A stretch of 64,000 nt of DNA from Dipteris shenzhenensis (taxonomy: Eukaryota; Polypodiophyta; Polypodiopsida; Gleicheniales). This document shows, in pieces, positions 40,591 through 52,500 of this stretch (position 1 is the first letter of the stretch; every line of letters starts with the position of its first letter). The notes under the pieces were generated by a model, which made no database searches, was not told the origin of the DNA, and saw only the letters and a list, made by a program, of their open reading frames with translations. The stretch lies in the NCBI GenBank assembly GCA_047967505.1, contig CM106538.1; one strand, written 5' to 3'. The position numbers and the translations under genes are program-made.

Positions 40591-41107
40591 GGTTATGTTC
40601 ATGCTGTTCAACCTGAGTTTGTTTGCAGGTTGAAGAAAGCCTTGTATGGCTTGAAGCAAGCACCCAGAGCATGGTCTAACAAGATAGGATAGTATTTTGT
40701 CACTATTGACTTTCAGATTTCCAAGGCAGATTTCTCACTTTATGTGAGAAAAACATAGAAAGGCATTATGCTGCTTGTTATTTATGTTGATGATTTGATC
40801 GTCAGAGGTTATAGTGATGAAGATATCCTTCATGTGAAAATGCTATTGAAGCAGAAGTTTGAGATGAAGGATTTGGGAGAGCTGCGTTACTTCTTGGGCA
40901 TTGAGGTGATTAGATCCACAAGTGGGATATGGCTCTTAAAGAGGCAGTATGGATTGGACATGCTGTCCAAATATGGGATGACAGGCTGTAAGCCTATTTC
41001 AGTTCCTTTGGAGTAGAATGTGAAGTTGAGCACAGATGCAGGTGAGCTTTTGGAAGACCCTACTATGTACAAACGCATAGTAGGAAGTTTGATTTATATG
41101 AGTAGTT
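40591..41107 (+). pseudogene. Copia copy 2 reverse transcriptase remnant
   Basis: Begins at GYVHAVQPEFVCRLKKALYGLKQAPRAW, keeps LLVIYVDDLIVRG with the catalytic Asp pair and runs on to PISVPLE, stop, NVKLSTDAGELLEDPTMYKRIVGSLIYMS. The end contains the region deleted from copy 1. The first RT half is missing. Confidence 0.88.
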
Positions 41108-41110
41108 AAA

Positions 41111-42055
41111 TTTTATGTAGGCAACAACACACACACATATGGGCTTCATAGATTTCAATGATCCTTATGTACAACATTGTATGCCCTTGTTTTAGAGGCT
41201 AATTCTTGGCAAAAAGAGGTGAAAATATTGGGCTATACATACCTTTTACATATGCCATCAATGACTTGCTAGGGAGTTTTTCTCTCAGTGAATTTTCTCC
41301 AAGTGCTACAAGCAATTAATATGAAGGAACCTATAGATAATTGCTATTGTTGATTCAAGTTGTATCCAATGATTATTTCTCACTCGTCATTGGGAAGGAG
41401 GACAAGAGCTAACAACTATGATTATGGATTTCCTTGAGAACCACATGAAGGAGGACAATCAAGAACTATTGGATTTTGAGAATAAGTATTTGATGATCAT
41501 CAGATGGTGTTTTTAGACCCTAGTTCATAATCTCTTTGGTGCACTATTGTAATGTTCCAAGATGAAGGAAACACTACTATCTAGCTTCTCATTCTAAACA
41601 TTCAAGTCCTACATACATACATTTATACAAAACTTGCATTTGAATAAATGGTTGAGATGACATTTGCAAACATGATAGTATGGAAGTGTTTGCTTTGCCT
41701 CTCCACTTTGCCTATGGTGGCAAGTGATGGCAAGCTCAATGTCACTTGCCATCCCATTTAGTAAACCAAAATTGCAAGTAGTATCCTCATTTTTTGTGCT
41801 CAACAGGGGTTTTCGTGTTAACTTGTGCCTTATCTTTGTTCAAAGGTTGTCATTGTATTACTTGACATTGAAATGACCCCAATATTATTGTTGTCATAAG
41901 TATTGGTATTAATATGCTTAAATGCTCAAATTGTGTCACCTCATATTAATATGCTTAAATACTATAAGCTTAAGTGTGGTAAGCAAACACAGTGCATGCA
42001 TGTGTGAAAGAAACGTAAGTCATCATGGTTGAGGTAATGAAGGCTTTCGCCTTCA
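41111..42055. other. Unassigned AT-rich DNA
   Basis: No coding or repeat-end signature seen. Confidence 0.5.
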
Positions 42056-42059
42056 TTGG

Positions 42060-42235
42060 GGGTTGCAGGGTTTAGGAAGAGTTTAAGGGTTAGAAGGAGG
42101 TTCCAAGGTTTAGAAGGAGGTTCTAGGTTTAGAAGGAGGTTCCAAGATTTAAAAGGAGGTTCCAAAGTTTAGAAGGAGGTTCCAAGGTTTTAGAAGAGGT
42201 TCCAGGTTTAGAGGGAGGATCCAAGGTTCAGGGTA
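42060..42235 (+). repeat. Tandem repeat of about 20 bp (TTTAGAAGGAGGTTCCAAGG-type)
   Basis: Eight or so imperfect units with small length changes. Confidence 0.9.
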
Positions 42236-42309
42236 GAGTACGTGGTGGAGAACTCGCCTCCCTCATAGCTCATGGAGGTTAAGAGTTAAGGAACTAAGAG
42301 ATTAGGGGG

Positions 42310-42465
42310 AGCATAGGAGTGGGAGAGGAAGAAGGTGTAAGAGCATGGGGGAAAGAAGAGAGAGGAGGAGGAGGGGGAGGAGGAGGAGGAGAAGGGAGGA
42401 GGAGGAGAAGGAGAGGATGGGTTGCAAGGTTGGAGGAGAGGGGAGGAGGAGTTGCAAGGTTAGGA
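42310..42465. repeat. Polypurine (GGA/GAG-rich) tract
   Basis: Nearly all purine on the + strand from about 42,356 to 42,415, with flanking purine-rich sequence. Confidence 0.85.
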
Positions 42466-42639
42466 CATGCTTTTGGACGTGGAGTGCAAGGAAGCATGGA
42501 CACTTGAGAGAATTGCTTGGAATACCAAAGTAGAACTCAACACAATGCCCCAAAGAGTGTGGGCTTCATTCCATTATGGGGTATTTATACAAGTTGGAGA
42601 CCTTCTCTCTTTGCATGTAGGAATTATAAGACATTCTCT

Positions 42640-42985
42640 CTCTGCATATAGAACTTGCATATAGAAGTTGCATGTAGAAGTTGCAAGTTGCATGTAGGAG
42701 TTGCATGTAGAACTCGCATGTAGGAGTTGCATGTAGGACTCGCATGTAGAACTTGCATGTAGGAGTTGCATGTAGGACTTGCATGTACGATTTGCATGTA
42801 GAACTCGCATGTAGGAGTTGCATATAGAACTCACGTGTTGCATGTAGGAATCATATGTTGAACTTGCATGTAGAACATGCAAGTTGGATTTCTAAGAGGG
42901 ATTAATTCCTAGCCTTATGCAAGTACAAGTGGAGCTTTGCCACTACTCTACACACACATTCTATACTATCTAAGTCCATGTTGGC
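42640..42985 (-). repeat. Inverted-repeat arm (right), with TGCATGTAGAACTTG tandem units
   Basis: At 42,650-42,890 the 15-bp phrase GCATGTAG(A/G)A(A/C)TTG/CTCG repeats about 15 times. The following unique part (GGATTTCTAAGAGGGATTAA to ACTATCTAAGTCCATG) is the reverse complement of the left arm at 38,050-38,281. The tandem block is longer here than in the left arm. Confidence 0.88.
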
Positions 42986-43499
42986 ACATAGACAACATAC
43001 TCCTAGATCCATTTTATTACCCTTCCTCGAGTTATGGCTCATTGCGAGCACGTAGCTGGGTTGCCATGTCTTTAGTTCAGTGGCTGTGGAACTTGTGTCA
43101 TGCCAGTTGATCCTATTGTAAAGCCTTGGCACCATACAATTTTTACTTAGTTTCCAAGTAGCATGTATCCACCATTTGTTCAAATAGAGATATGTGGCAT
43201 GCTTCTAAGAAGATCTTAACATAGGTACGCCAAGAGCTTACCACGATCAATCAATTAATCAACTGACTGGCTAATACATAGCTTATATTGGGTGTAATAA
43301 GGTAAAATCCCATCCATAACATGTTCAAGTGATTAGTTTTCCTTCAAGAAGACTTTAATTCACTTAATGTTTTCAAGACCCTACCTTTTCTAGAATCAAA
43401 GATTCATATATGGAATGGGAATCCTAACTAATTTTCAAAGTTTGGGCTTGAGGGATTTAAAGCCAAGAAGATCTGAAGGACGAATTGATGTAATGGGGC

Positions 43500-43740
43500 C
43501 ATACCAAATGTCTAAGGTTGTATGTGAACACATGGTGTGCTTGGTTAGGTGTCAATAGGTGGGATTGAGTGAATCTAGGTGTGTGGTAATTGATTCAGAG
43601 ATTTGTGGATCTAGAAGCTCTACTAAGCTCACATATGATGTCACTACTCTATGTAACTTGTGCCTATATATTGGGCCTATCTCTCTTGAATAAACACTCC
43701 CTTTTGCTTCACTTATTGAATCCTTCTTGTTACTCCAACA
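43500..43740 (+). repeat. Copia-type LTR fragment (5' LTR end)
   Basis: Ends in TCCAACA, immediately followed by a tRNA primer site. Upstream are a TATATATTGG promoter-like box (about 43,665) and GAATAAAC (about 43,689), placed as expected in a copia LTR. The start of the LTR is not clear. Unrelated in sequence to the 352-bp LTR family. Confidence 0.65.
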
Positions 43741-43742
43741 TG

Positions 43743-43759
43743 TGGTATCAGAGCATTGG
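43743..43759 (+). promoter_or_regulatory. Copia primer-binding site (initiator Met tRNA)
   Basis: TGGTATCAGAGCATTGG begins two bases after the LTR end. The first 12 bases match the site at 8,986-8,998. No gag can be recognised downstream. Confidence 0.8.
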
Positions 43760-43799
43760 TTCACCCTCCTTGAGACCTCCTTGAGTGCCATGTCATCAT

Positions 43800-45460
43800 C
43801 TTCTTCACAATGAAGGACTTTGAAGCTTTTCTCCCCTTCCTTCCCACGAAATTTCCTTGAGCTTGTTCTCCTCCATGTCTAAACCATTCCCCACATCCTT
43901 TCAACTCAAGTATCTGCATGATGAGGCGCTCCCCTAGCTAGGAGGAATTAGAGGATAGAAGTCTCTACAGCCCATGCCGTCTCCTTCTTCATCCCATGTC
44001 GTTTCTAGAAATTGAGCCTGCCGAAGCCACCATTCCTCAAATGCTTTGAGCTGCTACTGGGAGACCTTATTAGGAATCTGCTAATGAATTTTGAAGTCCA
44101 ATGGTCCACTATCTAAGGTGTATTGATGAAAAAACCAGTCAAGATTGAAGCTTTTGGCAATGGCAACCTGATGCATTTCTTTGCCCAAGCTTGGTTGTAG
44201 GTCTTCTCTATCAATAGACCTTTTATTGCGCACCAAATGCCCTTAAAGAGCTGCTACTGATTGTTCAAATTTGCTCTCCAATCTTCCACTATTTCTGCAA
44301 GCATATTTTGATAGTTTTAACTTGTTAATGCTCGACTAATCAACCAAACAATTGGGGCTTTTACTATTGATTGATTGTTTATTGTGCATTCACTTTGACT
44401 GAGCTCAAGAGATCAAAGTAATATATATGCATTATGGATTTTGGTGCTACACTTGGAACTCACTCAAGATGAAGTAGTGGCTGTTTTCCTTCAAAGTATG
44501 AATGCAATGATGCTTATTTATGAGTATCATGTGATGAACTTCAAGCAAGCCAAAGATGATCATATTGATGCAAAGGATTGTGATAATGTTATTGTTTCAA
44601 AGTATGTGGTCTTTTGGAATACCTGTGGAATGATAGACAAATGTTTTGCACTTTTGAAGTGCAACATGCTTTCACTGATACTCTCGGTGCTACTATTGAA
44701 AAAGGGATATTTACTCTCTTGACATTTAAATTCCATGCCAACTCAATTGGCAAATGTTAAGATGTACTTGTGACCCAAACCTATTGGCCTAGGGAACCAA
44801 ACTCGATTAAGAAGATCCATGACAAGAAGTCTTGGGAGCTAAAATCTGAGATATTCTTATTTGCATAGTTGTACTCCTCAATATGAGGTCATAAAATTTG
44901 GACTTGACTCCTATCTCCTACTACCCAAAACATTAGATTCATTCTTGCGTAACCCCCCCACATCCTTGTCTTTAAAAAAACATGCATACTTACATACACC
45001 CATACATTCACTGCTCTTATTGGCTTTGCTGCCTAACAAGATTACAATGAAGTAGAAATTATTTTGGGAAAATTCCTAAATAGACTGCCCGGCTCTTGAA
45101 GCTTTTTCAAGAGCTTCACGGCCATTTATGGTTCCTCTAGGGGAGGGGTCTCATTATATTTGGCACACATGACATTGAACTTTTGGCCTACCAAATGTGA
45201 ATAGTCTCATGATCAAACCTTGAATTATTTTTTAAAAACTTCACTCCCAACGGATTTTCCTCAACCTATATACACTAGTGACCACCTACCATTCATTTCC
45301 ATTGCCCATTGCAGTTACATTCTTAATGATAGGGTTTCCTAAACTTAAAAAATCATGTCATTTCCCCAAAAAAGGGTCCAATTTGAATTTATTCATTGCT
45401 TTCCTTTTCATCTGAACATTTCTCTAGAATGATTTTGGAGATGGTATCACCGACTTTTAT
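43800..45460. other. Unassigned DNA with scattered short open frames
   Basis: The only notable open stretch is 44,441-44,722 on + (93 codons, LELTQDEVVAVFLQSMNAMM and onward). It has no family match I know. It may be internal retroelement debris following the 43.7-kb LTR. Confidence 0.45.
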
Positions 45461-45466
45461 CATTCA

Positions 45467-45497
45467 AGCATACATACATACATACATACATATATGT

Positions 45498-45530
<33 letters not shown>

Positions 45531-45531
45531 G
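45467..45531. repeat. (CATA)n/(TG)n compound microsatellite
   Basis: ACATACATACATACATA passes into TATGTGTGTATG and then a pure TG run. Confidence 0.95.
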
Positions 45532-45706
45532 AAGACTTGACAACACCCCTTTGCATAGTGAAAAGACAAAAGAGTGAAGCTAAACAATGGAATGGGACTA
45601 ATTGCATTAACGAAAAAGTTTGTACAAGTCGGTGAATCCCTGCTTTTAATTTTACAAAAAAAAGGTCACAATTGACTTTAATGAATGAAGTAGGGGAGAT
45701 GGGTAG

Positions 45707-45767
45707 TCGAGAGAGAGAGAGAGAGAGAGGGATATTTTAGGGAGAGAGGAAAAGGGGAGAGAGAGAG

Positions 45768-45842
<75 letters not shown>
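45707..45842. repeat. (GA)n microsatellite
   Basis: About 135 bp of GA repeats with two short interruptions; the pure part, 45,770-45,842, is over 70 bp. Confidence 0.95.
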
Positions 45843-45847
<5 letters not shown>

Positions 45848-46529
45848 TTGAAAGGAAGAAAAGGGGGGTTAGAAGTAGGTTTGTAAGGGGGAAAGGGAAA
45901 ATAAAGAGAAAAAGGGAAAATTAAATAAGGAATTTTGATAAAGTTTAAGAGAAGGGTGGGAGAGGGTAGCATGAGAGTTTAAAGGAAGAGGTTTGGGCGG
46001 CCGGGGGGTGGGGGAAGACAAATGCATCTGTTCAAAGGGAGAGGAAAGAACCTATGCATCCATTCATGTGAGGGGCATGGATGGAAGATCACGCAGTTCC
46101 GATGTCAAGACTCAAGAGGATGGGAGGCATGAGGAAGTGGTAGGCTTAGGTCATGAGAAAAGATGGCAGAAGGTATTGCTAGTAAAGGAGGTCTTTGAAA
46201 GTGTGAGGGAGTACATTTTCTAACAGGCACCGGGGTTAAAATACATGGGTATTGGGTGTAGTCTTGGGTAGGAAAAGAAACAAAGTGCATGCACGAGTCA
46301 AGGGAGATAGCGAGTAGGTGGGAATATGGAGTCAGAGAATTAATGTGAGGGGCGATTGATTAATACTACAGTTTGCAGTGATGCAATTGGGGAAAACAAA
46401 GTATGACGTGGTTTGGCAATCATGTGGCATGGAGATCGAGAGTTTGGAGGCCCAAGGGACCAAGGAGAGCCACGGCGACAGTGGGATTGAATGCATGATT
46501 AGGGAGAGCGATATATTTGCAACTCAATT
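45843..46529. other. Purine-rich spacer before satellite array 2
   Basis: Purine-rich on + up to about 46,000, then mixed. No coding signature recognised. Confidence 0.5.
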
Positions 46530-49500
46530 CCACCTAGGTTGAGGTGCGTAAAAATTATTGTGCCCATATGATATGCTTTGCATAGTCGATGAAGCATTAA
46601 ACATCGTTTTTGCCTCAATGTGATGCACATCTATCAAAAAACACGCTCCTAGGTGTGTTATCCGAACAAGCACTTATTGGATGGGGGCACCACTTTGCAT
46701 GCAAGTAAATTTCACCTAGTGCAAAGAATTCTTTCCATTGGATATTCTTTGCATGGTCGGTCACACATTATATACTGTTTTTCCCTCGTGTTATGCACAA
46801 CCATAAAAAAGCACTCTCCCTGGTGTGTTATCCAAACAAGTACTTATGGGATGTATGTGCCACTTTGCATGCAGCTCAATACAACCTAGGTTGAGGCAAT
46901 TGCACAGCATTGTGCCCAACCAATATGGTTTTCTTGGTCTATCAAGCATTAAACACCGCTTTTTCCTCAGTGTGATGCACATCTGTCAAAAAACACGCTC
47001 CTAGGTGTGTTATCGGAGCAGGTACTTATGAGTTGAGTGCTCCACTTTGCATGCAAGTCAATACTATCTAACTTGAGGTGCATGCAAAGTATTGTGCCCA
47101 TTGGATATGCTTTGCATTGTCGATCAAGCATTAATTACCGTTTTTGCCTTGGCATCATGCACAACCATAAAAAAACATGGTCCTAGGTGTATTATTTAAA
47201 CAAGTACTTATGGGATGGGCATGCCACTTTGCATGCAAGTCAATATCACATGGGTTGAGGCATGTGTTATGCCCATCGGATATCCTTTGCATTGTCGATC
47301 AAGCATTACTGTCATACACAACCATAAAAAAACACGGTCCTAGGTGTGTTATTCGAGCAAGTCCTTATCGGATTGGGGTGCCATTTTGCAGTCAATTTCA
47401 GCTAGGTTGAGGTGCATACAGAGTAATGCTACCATCGGATATGCTTTGCATTGTCGATCACACATTATACACAATTTTTCCCCTAGTGTTACAAAGGAGC
47501 ATCAAGAAACGCACTCGTAGGTGTGTTATCTAAATAAGTACTTATGACATGGGACCACCACTTTGCATGCAAGTCAATACCACCCAGATTGATGTGTGTG
47601 CAAAGTATTGTGTCCATTGGATATGATTTGCATTGTCGATCAAGCATTAAACACCATTTTTGCCTTAGTGTTATGCACATCCATCAAAAAACACGATCCT
47701 AGGTGTGTTACCCGAACAAGTACTTATTAAATGAGCACTCCACTTTACATGCAACTCAATACCACCTATGTTTAAGCACTTGCAAAGTATTGTGCCCCTT
47801 GTATATTCTTTCCATGGTTGATCAAGCATTAAACACTATTTTTCCCTTAGTGTCATGAACAACTGTAAAAAAACACAGTCTTAGGTGTATTATTTGAACA
47901 AGTACTTATGGGATGGGCACGCCACTTTGCATGCAAGTCAATACCACATGGGTTGAGGCATGTGCAATTTATTATGCCCATCGGATATCCTTTGCATTGT
48001 CGATCAAGCATTAAACACCCTTTTGCCTTAGTGTCATGCACAACCATAAAAAAACATGGTCCTAGAAGTGTTATTCGAGCAAGTACTTATCGGATTGGGA
48101 TGCCACTTTGCAGACAAGTCAATTTCACCTAGTTTGAGGCACATGCAAAGTATTGTTACCATTGGATATGCTTTGCATTGTTGATCATGCATTATACACC
48201 ATTTTTTCCCTAGTGTCATAAAGGACCATCAAGAAACGTGCTCCCAGGTGTGTTATCCAAACAAGTACTTATGGGATGGGTCCAACACTTTGCACACAAG
48301 TCAATACCACCAAGATTGAGGTGTGTGCAAAGTATTGTGCCCATTTGATATGATTTGCATTGTCGATCAAGCATTAAATACCGTTTTTGCCTTAGTATTA
48401 TGCACATCTGTCAAAAAACACGATCCTAGGTATGTTATCTGAACAAGTAATTATCAAATAGGCACTCCAGTTTACATGCAACTTAATACCACATATGTTG
48501 AAGCACTTGTAAAGTATTTTACCCTTGTATATTCTTTCCATGGTTGATCAAGCATTAAGCACCATTTTTCCCTTAGTGTCGTGAACAACCGTAAAAAAAC
48601 ACGGTCCTAGGTGTTCTATTCAAACAAGTCCTTATCAGATGGGTGTGCCACTTTGCATTCAAGTCAATACCAACTATTTTCATGCACTTGCAAATTATTG
48701 TGCTCATCGGATATGCTTTTCATGGTCGATCATGCATTATACACCATTTTGCCTCTAGTGTTATGCACAACCGTTAAAAAATGCACTCCCAGGTGTGTTA
48801 TCTGAACAAGTACTTATGGGATGGACATGCCACTTTGCGTGAAACTCAATACCACCTAGGTTGAGGTTATCGCATAGTACTGTGCCCATCCTATATGCTT
48901 TTCTTGGTTGATCAAGCATTAAACACCGTTTTTGCCTCAATGTGATGTAGATCCATAAAAAAGCATGCTCCTCAACATGTTTTCCGAACAAGTACTTATC
49001 TGATGGGTGCAACACTTTGCATGCAACATAATACCACCTAGGTAAATATGCTTTACATGATCGATCAAGCATTAAACATCGATTTTGTCTCACTGTCATG
49101 CACAAAAGTAAAAAAAGACAGTCCTAATTGTGTTAATCGGACAAGTACTTATCGAATAGGAGTGCCACTTTGCACGCAAGTCAATACCACCTAGAATGAG
49201 ATGCGTACAAAGTATTGTGACCATAGGGTATGCTCTGGATGGTGGATCATGCCTGATATACCATTTTCCCCCAAGTGTAATGCACGACCGTCATAAAACA
49301 TGCTCCTAGGTGTGTTATCCAAACAAGTACTTATGGGATGGGCATAGCACTATGCATGCAACTCAATAACACCTAAATTGAGGCACTTTTCACAGTATTG
49401 TGCCCATTTGATATGATTTACTTCATCGATCAAGCATTAGACACCGTTTTTGCGTCAGTGTGATGCACATCCGTAAAAAAACATGCCCCTAGGTGTGTTA

Positions 49501-52500
49501 TCCAAATAAGTACATATCGAATGGGTGCACCACTTTGCATGCAATTCAATACCACCTAGGTTGACGTGTGTGCAAAGTATTGTACCCATTGGATATAATT
49601 CTATGATTCATCAAGCATTAAATACCATTTTTGCCTTAGTGTCATGCAGAACTGTCGAAAAACACGGTCGTAGGTGTGTTATTCGAACACTTATTAGATG
49701 TGGGTGCCACTTTGCATGCAAGTCAATACCATCTATTCTGAGTCACATGCAAATTATTGTGCCCATTAGACAAGATTTGCATTGTCGATCATGCATTATA
49801 CACCATTTTTGCCCAAGTGTTGTGTAGAACCATTAAAAAATGCGCTCCCAAGTGTATTATCTGAACAAGTACTTATGGGATGGGCATGCCAGTTTGCATG
49901 CACCTTAATACCATTAGGTTGAGGTACTTGCATAGTATTGTGTCCATCCGATATGACTTTCTTGGTCAATCAAGCACTAAACACCATTTTTGCCTCTGTG
50001 TGATGCACATCCATTAATAAACACGCTCCTAAGTGTGTTATCCGAACAAGTACTTATGGGATGAGTGCTCCACTTTGTATGCAAGTAAATACCACATGGG
50101 TTGAGGTGCATGCATAGTATTGTGCCCATCGGATATGCTTTGCATTGTCGATTAAGCATTAAACACCATTTTTGCCATAGTGTCATGCACAACCATAAAA
50201 AAACATGGTCATAGGCATGTTATTCGAACAAGTACTAATGGGATGGGTGCTCCACTTTGTATGCAAGTCAATACCACTTGGGTTGAGGCACTTTCAATGT
50301 CTTGTGTCTATCGAATATGCTTTGCATTGTCGATCAAGAATGAAACACCGTTTTTGCCTTTGTGTCATGCCCAACTATAAAAAAACATGGTCCTAGGTGT
50401 GTTATTTGAACAAGTACTTATTGGATGGGGTCGCCACTTTGTAGACAAGTCAATATTACCTAGTTTGATATACATGCAAAGTATTGTGACCATCAAATAT
50501 GTTTTGCATGGTCGATCACGCATTATACACTGTTTTCCCTCTAGTGTTATGCACATTCATCAAAAAACGCGCTCCCAAGTGTGTTATTCAAAAAAGTCAT
50601 TACCAGATGGGTTTGCCACTTTGCATGCAAGTAATTACCACCTATTTTGAGGTATGTGAAAAGTATTGTGCTGATCGGATATGCTTTGCATGGTTGATCA
50701 AGCATTAAACGCAATTTTTGCCTCAGTGTCATGAACAACCATTAAAAAACACTGTCCTAGGTGTGTTATTTGAACAAGTGCTTATCCGATGGGGATGCTA
50801 GTTTTCACGCAAGTCAATACTACCTAGATTAAGGTCCCTAAAAATTATTGTGCCCATTGGATATGCTTTTCATGGTCGATCACGCATTATACACCGTTTC
50901 CCTCCTAGTGTTATGCACAACCATAAAAAAAGTTACTCCTAGGTGTGTTAAATCCAAACAAGTACTTATGGGACGGGCACACTACTTTTTGTGCAACTCA
51001 ATACCACCTAGATTGAAGTGCGTACAAAGTATTTTGCTCATCCAATATGCTTTGCATAGTCGATCAAGCATTAAACCTCTTTTTTGCCTCAGTATGATGC
51101 ACATCTATCAAGAAACATGTTCCTAGGTGTGTTATCCAAACAAGAACTTATTGTATAGGGGTGTCACTTTGCACACCAGTCAATTTCACCTAGGTTGAGA
51201 GGCATGCAAAGTATTGTGCCCATCGGATATGCTTTGGATGGTTGATCAAGAATTATACACCGTTTTCCCCCTAGTATTATGCACAACCATCAAAAAACGT
51301 CCTCCCAGGTGTGTTATTCAAAAAAGTACTTATGGGATGGGTTCCCCACTTTGTATGCAAGTCATTACCATGTATTTTGAGGATGTGCAAAGTAGTGTGC
51401 TGATCGGATATGCTTTGCATGGTCGGTCAAGCATTAAATACCGTTTTTGCGTCATTGTCATGAACAACCATAAAAAAACACTGTCCTAGGTGTGTTATTC
51501 GAACAAGTGCTTATCGGATGGGGGTGCTAGTTTGCACATAATTCAATACCACCTAGGTTTAATTTCATGCAAAGTATTTTTCTCATCCAATATGCTTTGC
51601 ATGGTTGATCAAGCATTAAATTCCTTTTTCGCCTTAGTGTGATGCACATCTGTCAAGAAACACACTCCTAGGTGTGTTATCCAAACAAGCAATTATTGTG
51701 TAGGGGTGTCAGTTTGCACACCAGTCAATTTCACCTAGGTTAATATGCATACAAAGTATTGTGCCCATTGGATATGCTTTGCATGGTCGATCAAGCATTA
51801 TACACCATTTTCCCCCATGTTATGCACAGCCATCAAAAAACACGCTCCCAAGTGTGTCATCCGAATAAGTACTTATGGGATGGGCATGCCACTATGGATG
51901 CAACTCAATACCACCTAGGTTGAGGTGCTTGCATAGTATTGTGCCCATTTGATATGCTTTGCTTGGTTGATCAAGCATTAAACACCACTTTACCCTCAAT
52001 GTGATGCATATTCGTAAAAAAATATGCTCCTAGGTGTGTTATCTGAACAAGTACTTATGGGATGGGCACTCCACTTTGCATGGAAGTCAATACATCCTGG
52101 TTTTATGCATGTGCAAAGTATTGTGCCCATCAGATATGCTTTTCTTTGTTGATCAAGCATTAAACACTGTTTTTACCTTATATCATGCACATCCACAAAA
52201 AAAACATGGTCCTAGGTGTGTTATTCAAACAAGTACTTATGGGATGGGCATGCCACTTTGCATGCAAGTAAATACCACTTGATTTGAGGCATGTTCAAAG
52301 TATTGTTCCCATCGGATATGCTTTGCATTGTTGATCAAGCATAAAACACCGTTTTTACCTCAATGTCATGCCCAACCATCAAAATACACAATCCTAGGTG
52401 TGTTATTTGAAGAAGTACTTATCAGATGGGGGCTCCACTTTGCACACAAGTCAATTTCACCTAGGTGTTGTGTCCATTGGATATGCTTTGCGTGGTCGGT

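Larger units (their letters stand above)
39625..41110 (+). mobile_element. Copia element copy 2, internally deleted, no 3' LTR
   Basis: Same family as 4.1-9.4 kb. It has one LTR (39,625-39,880), a leader, the first part of gag, a jump inside gag near 40,316, the rest of gag, a jump near 40,585 directly into RT, and RT text to 41,107, where similarity stops. The primer-binding site next to the LTR is gone. More diverged than copy 1, with stops in place of sense codons (gag near codon 8, RT near 40,690, 40,758 and 41,014). Confidence 0.9.

Noticed and set aside
42302-42553. Ser/Leu/Pro-rich frames on the minus strand
   Set aside because: Translation of a polypurine tract.
42566-42882. His/Met/Tyr-rich repeated peptides
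   Set aside because: Translation of the TGCATGTAG tandem repeat in the inverted-repeat arm.
45652-45972. 106-codon Ser/Leu-rich frame on the minus strand
   Set aside because: Translation of the (GA)n microsatellite; no independent coding evidence.
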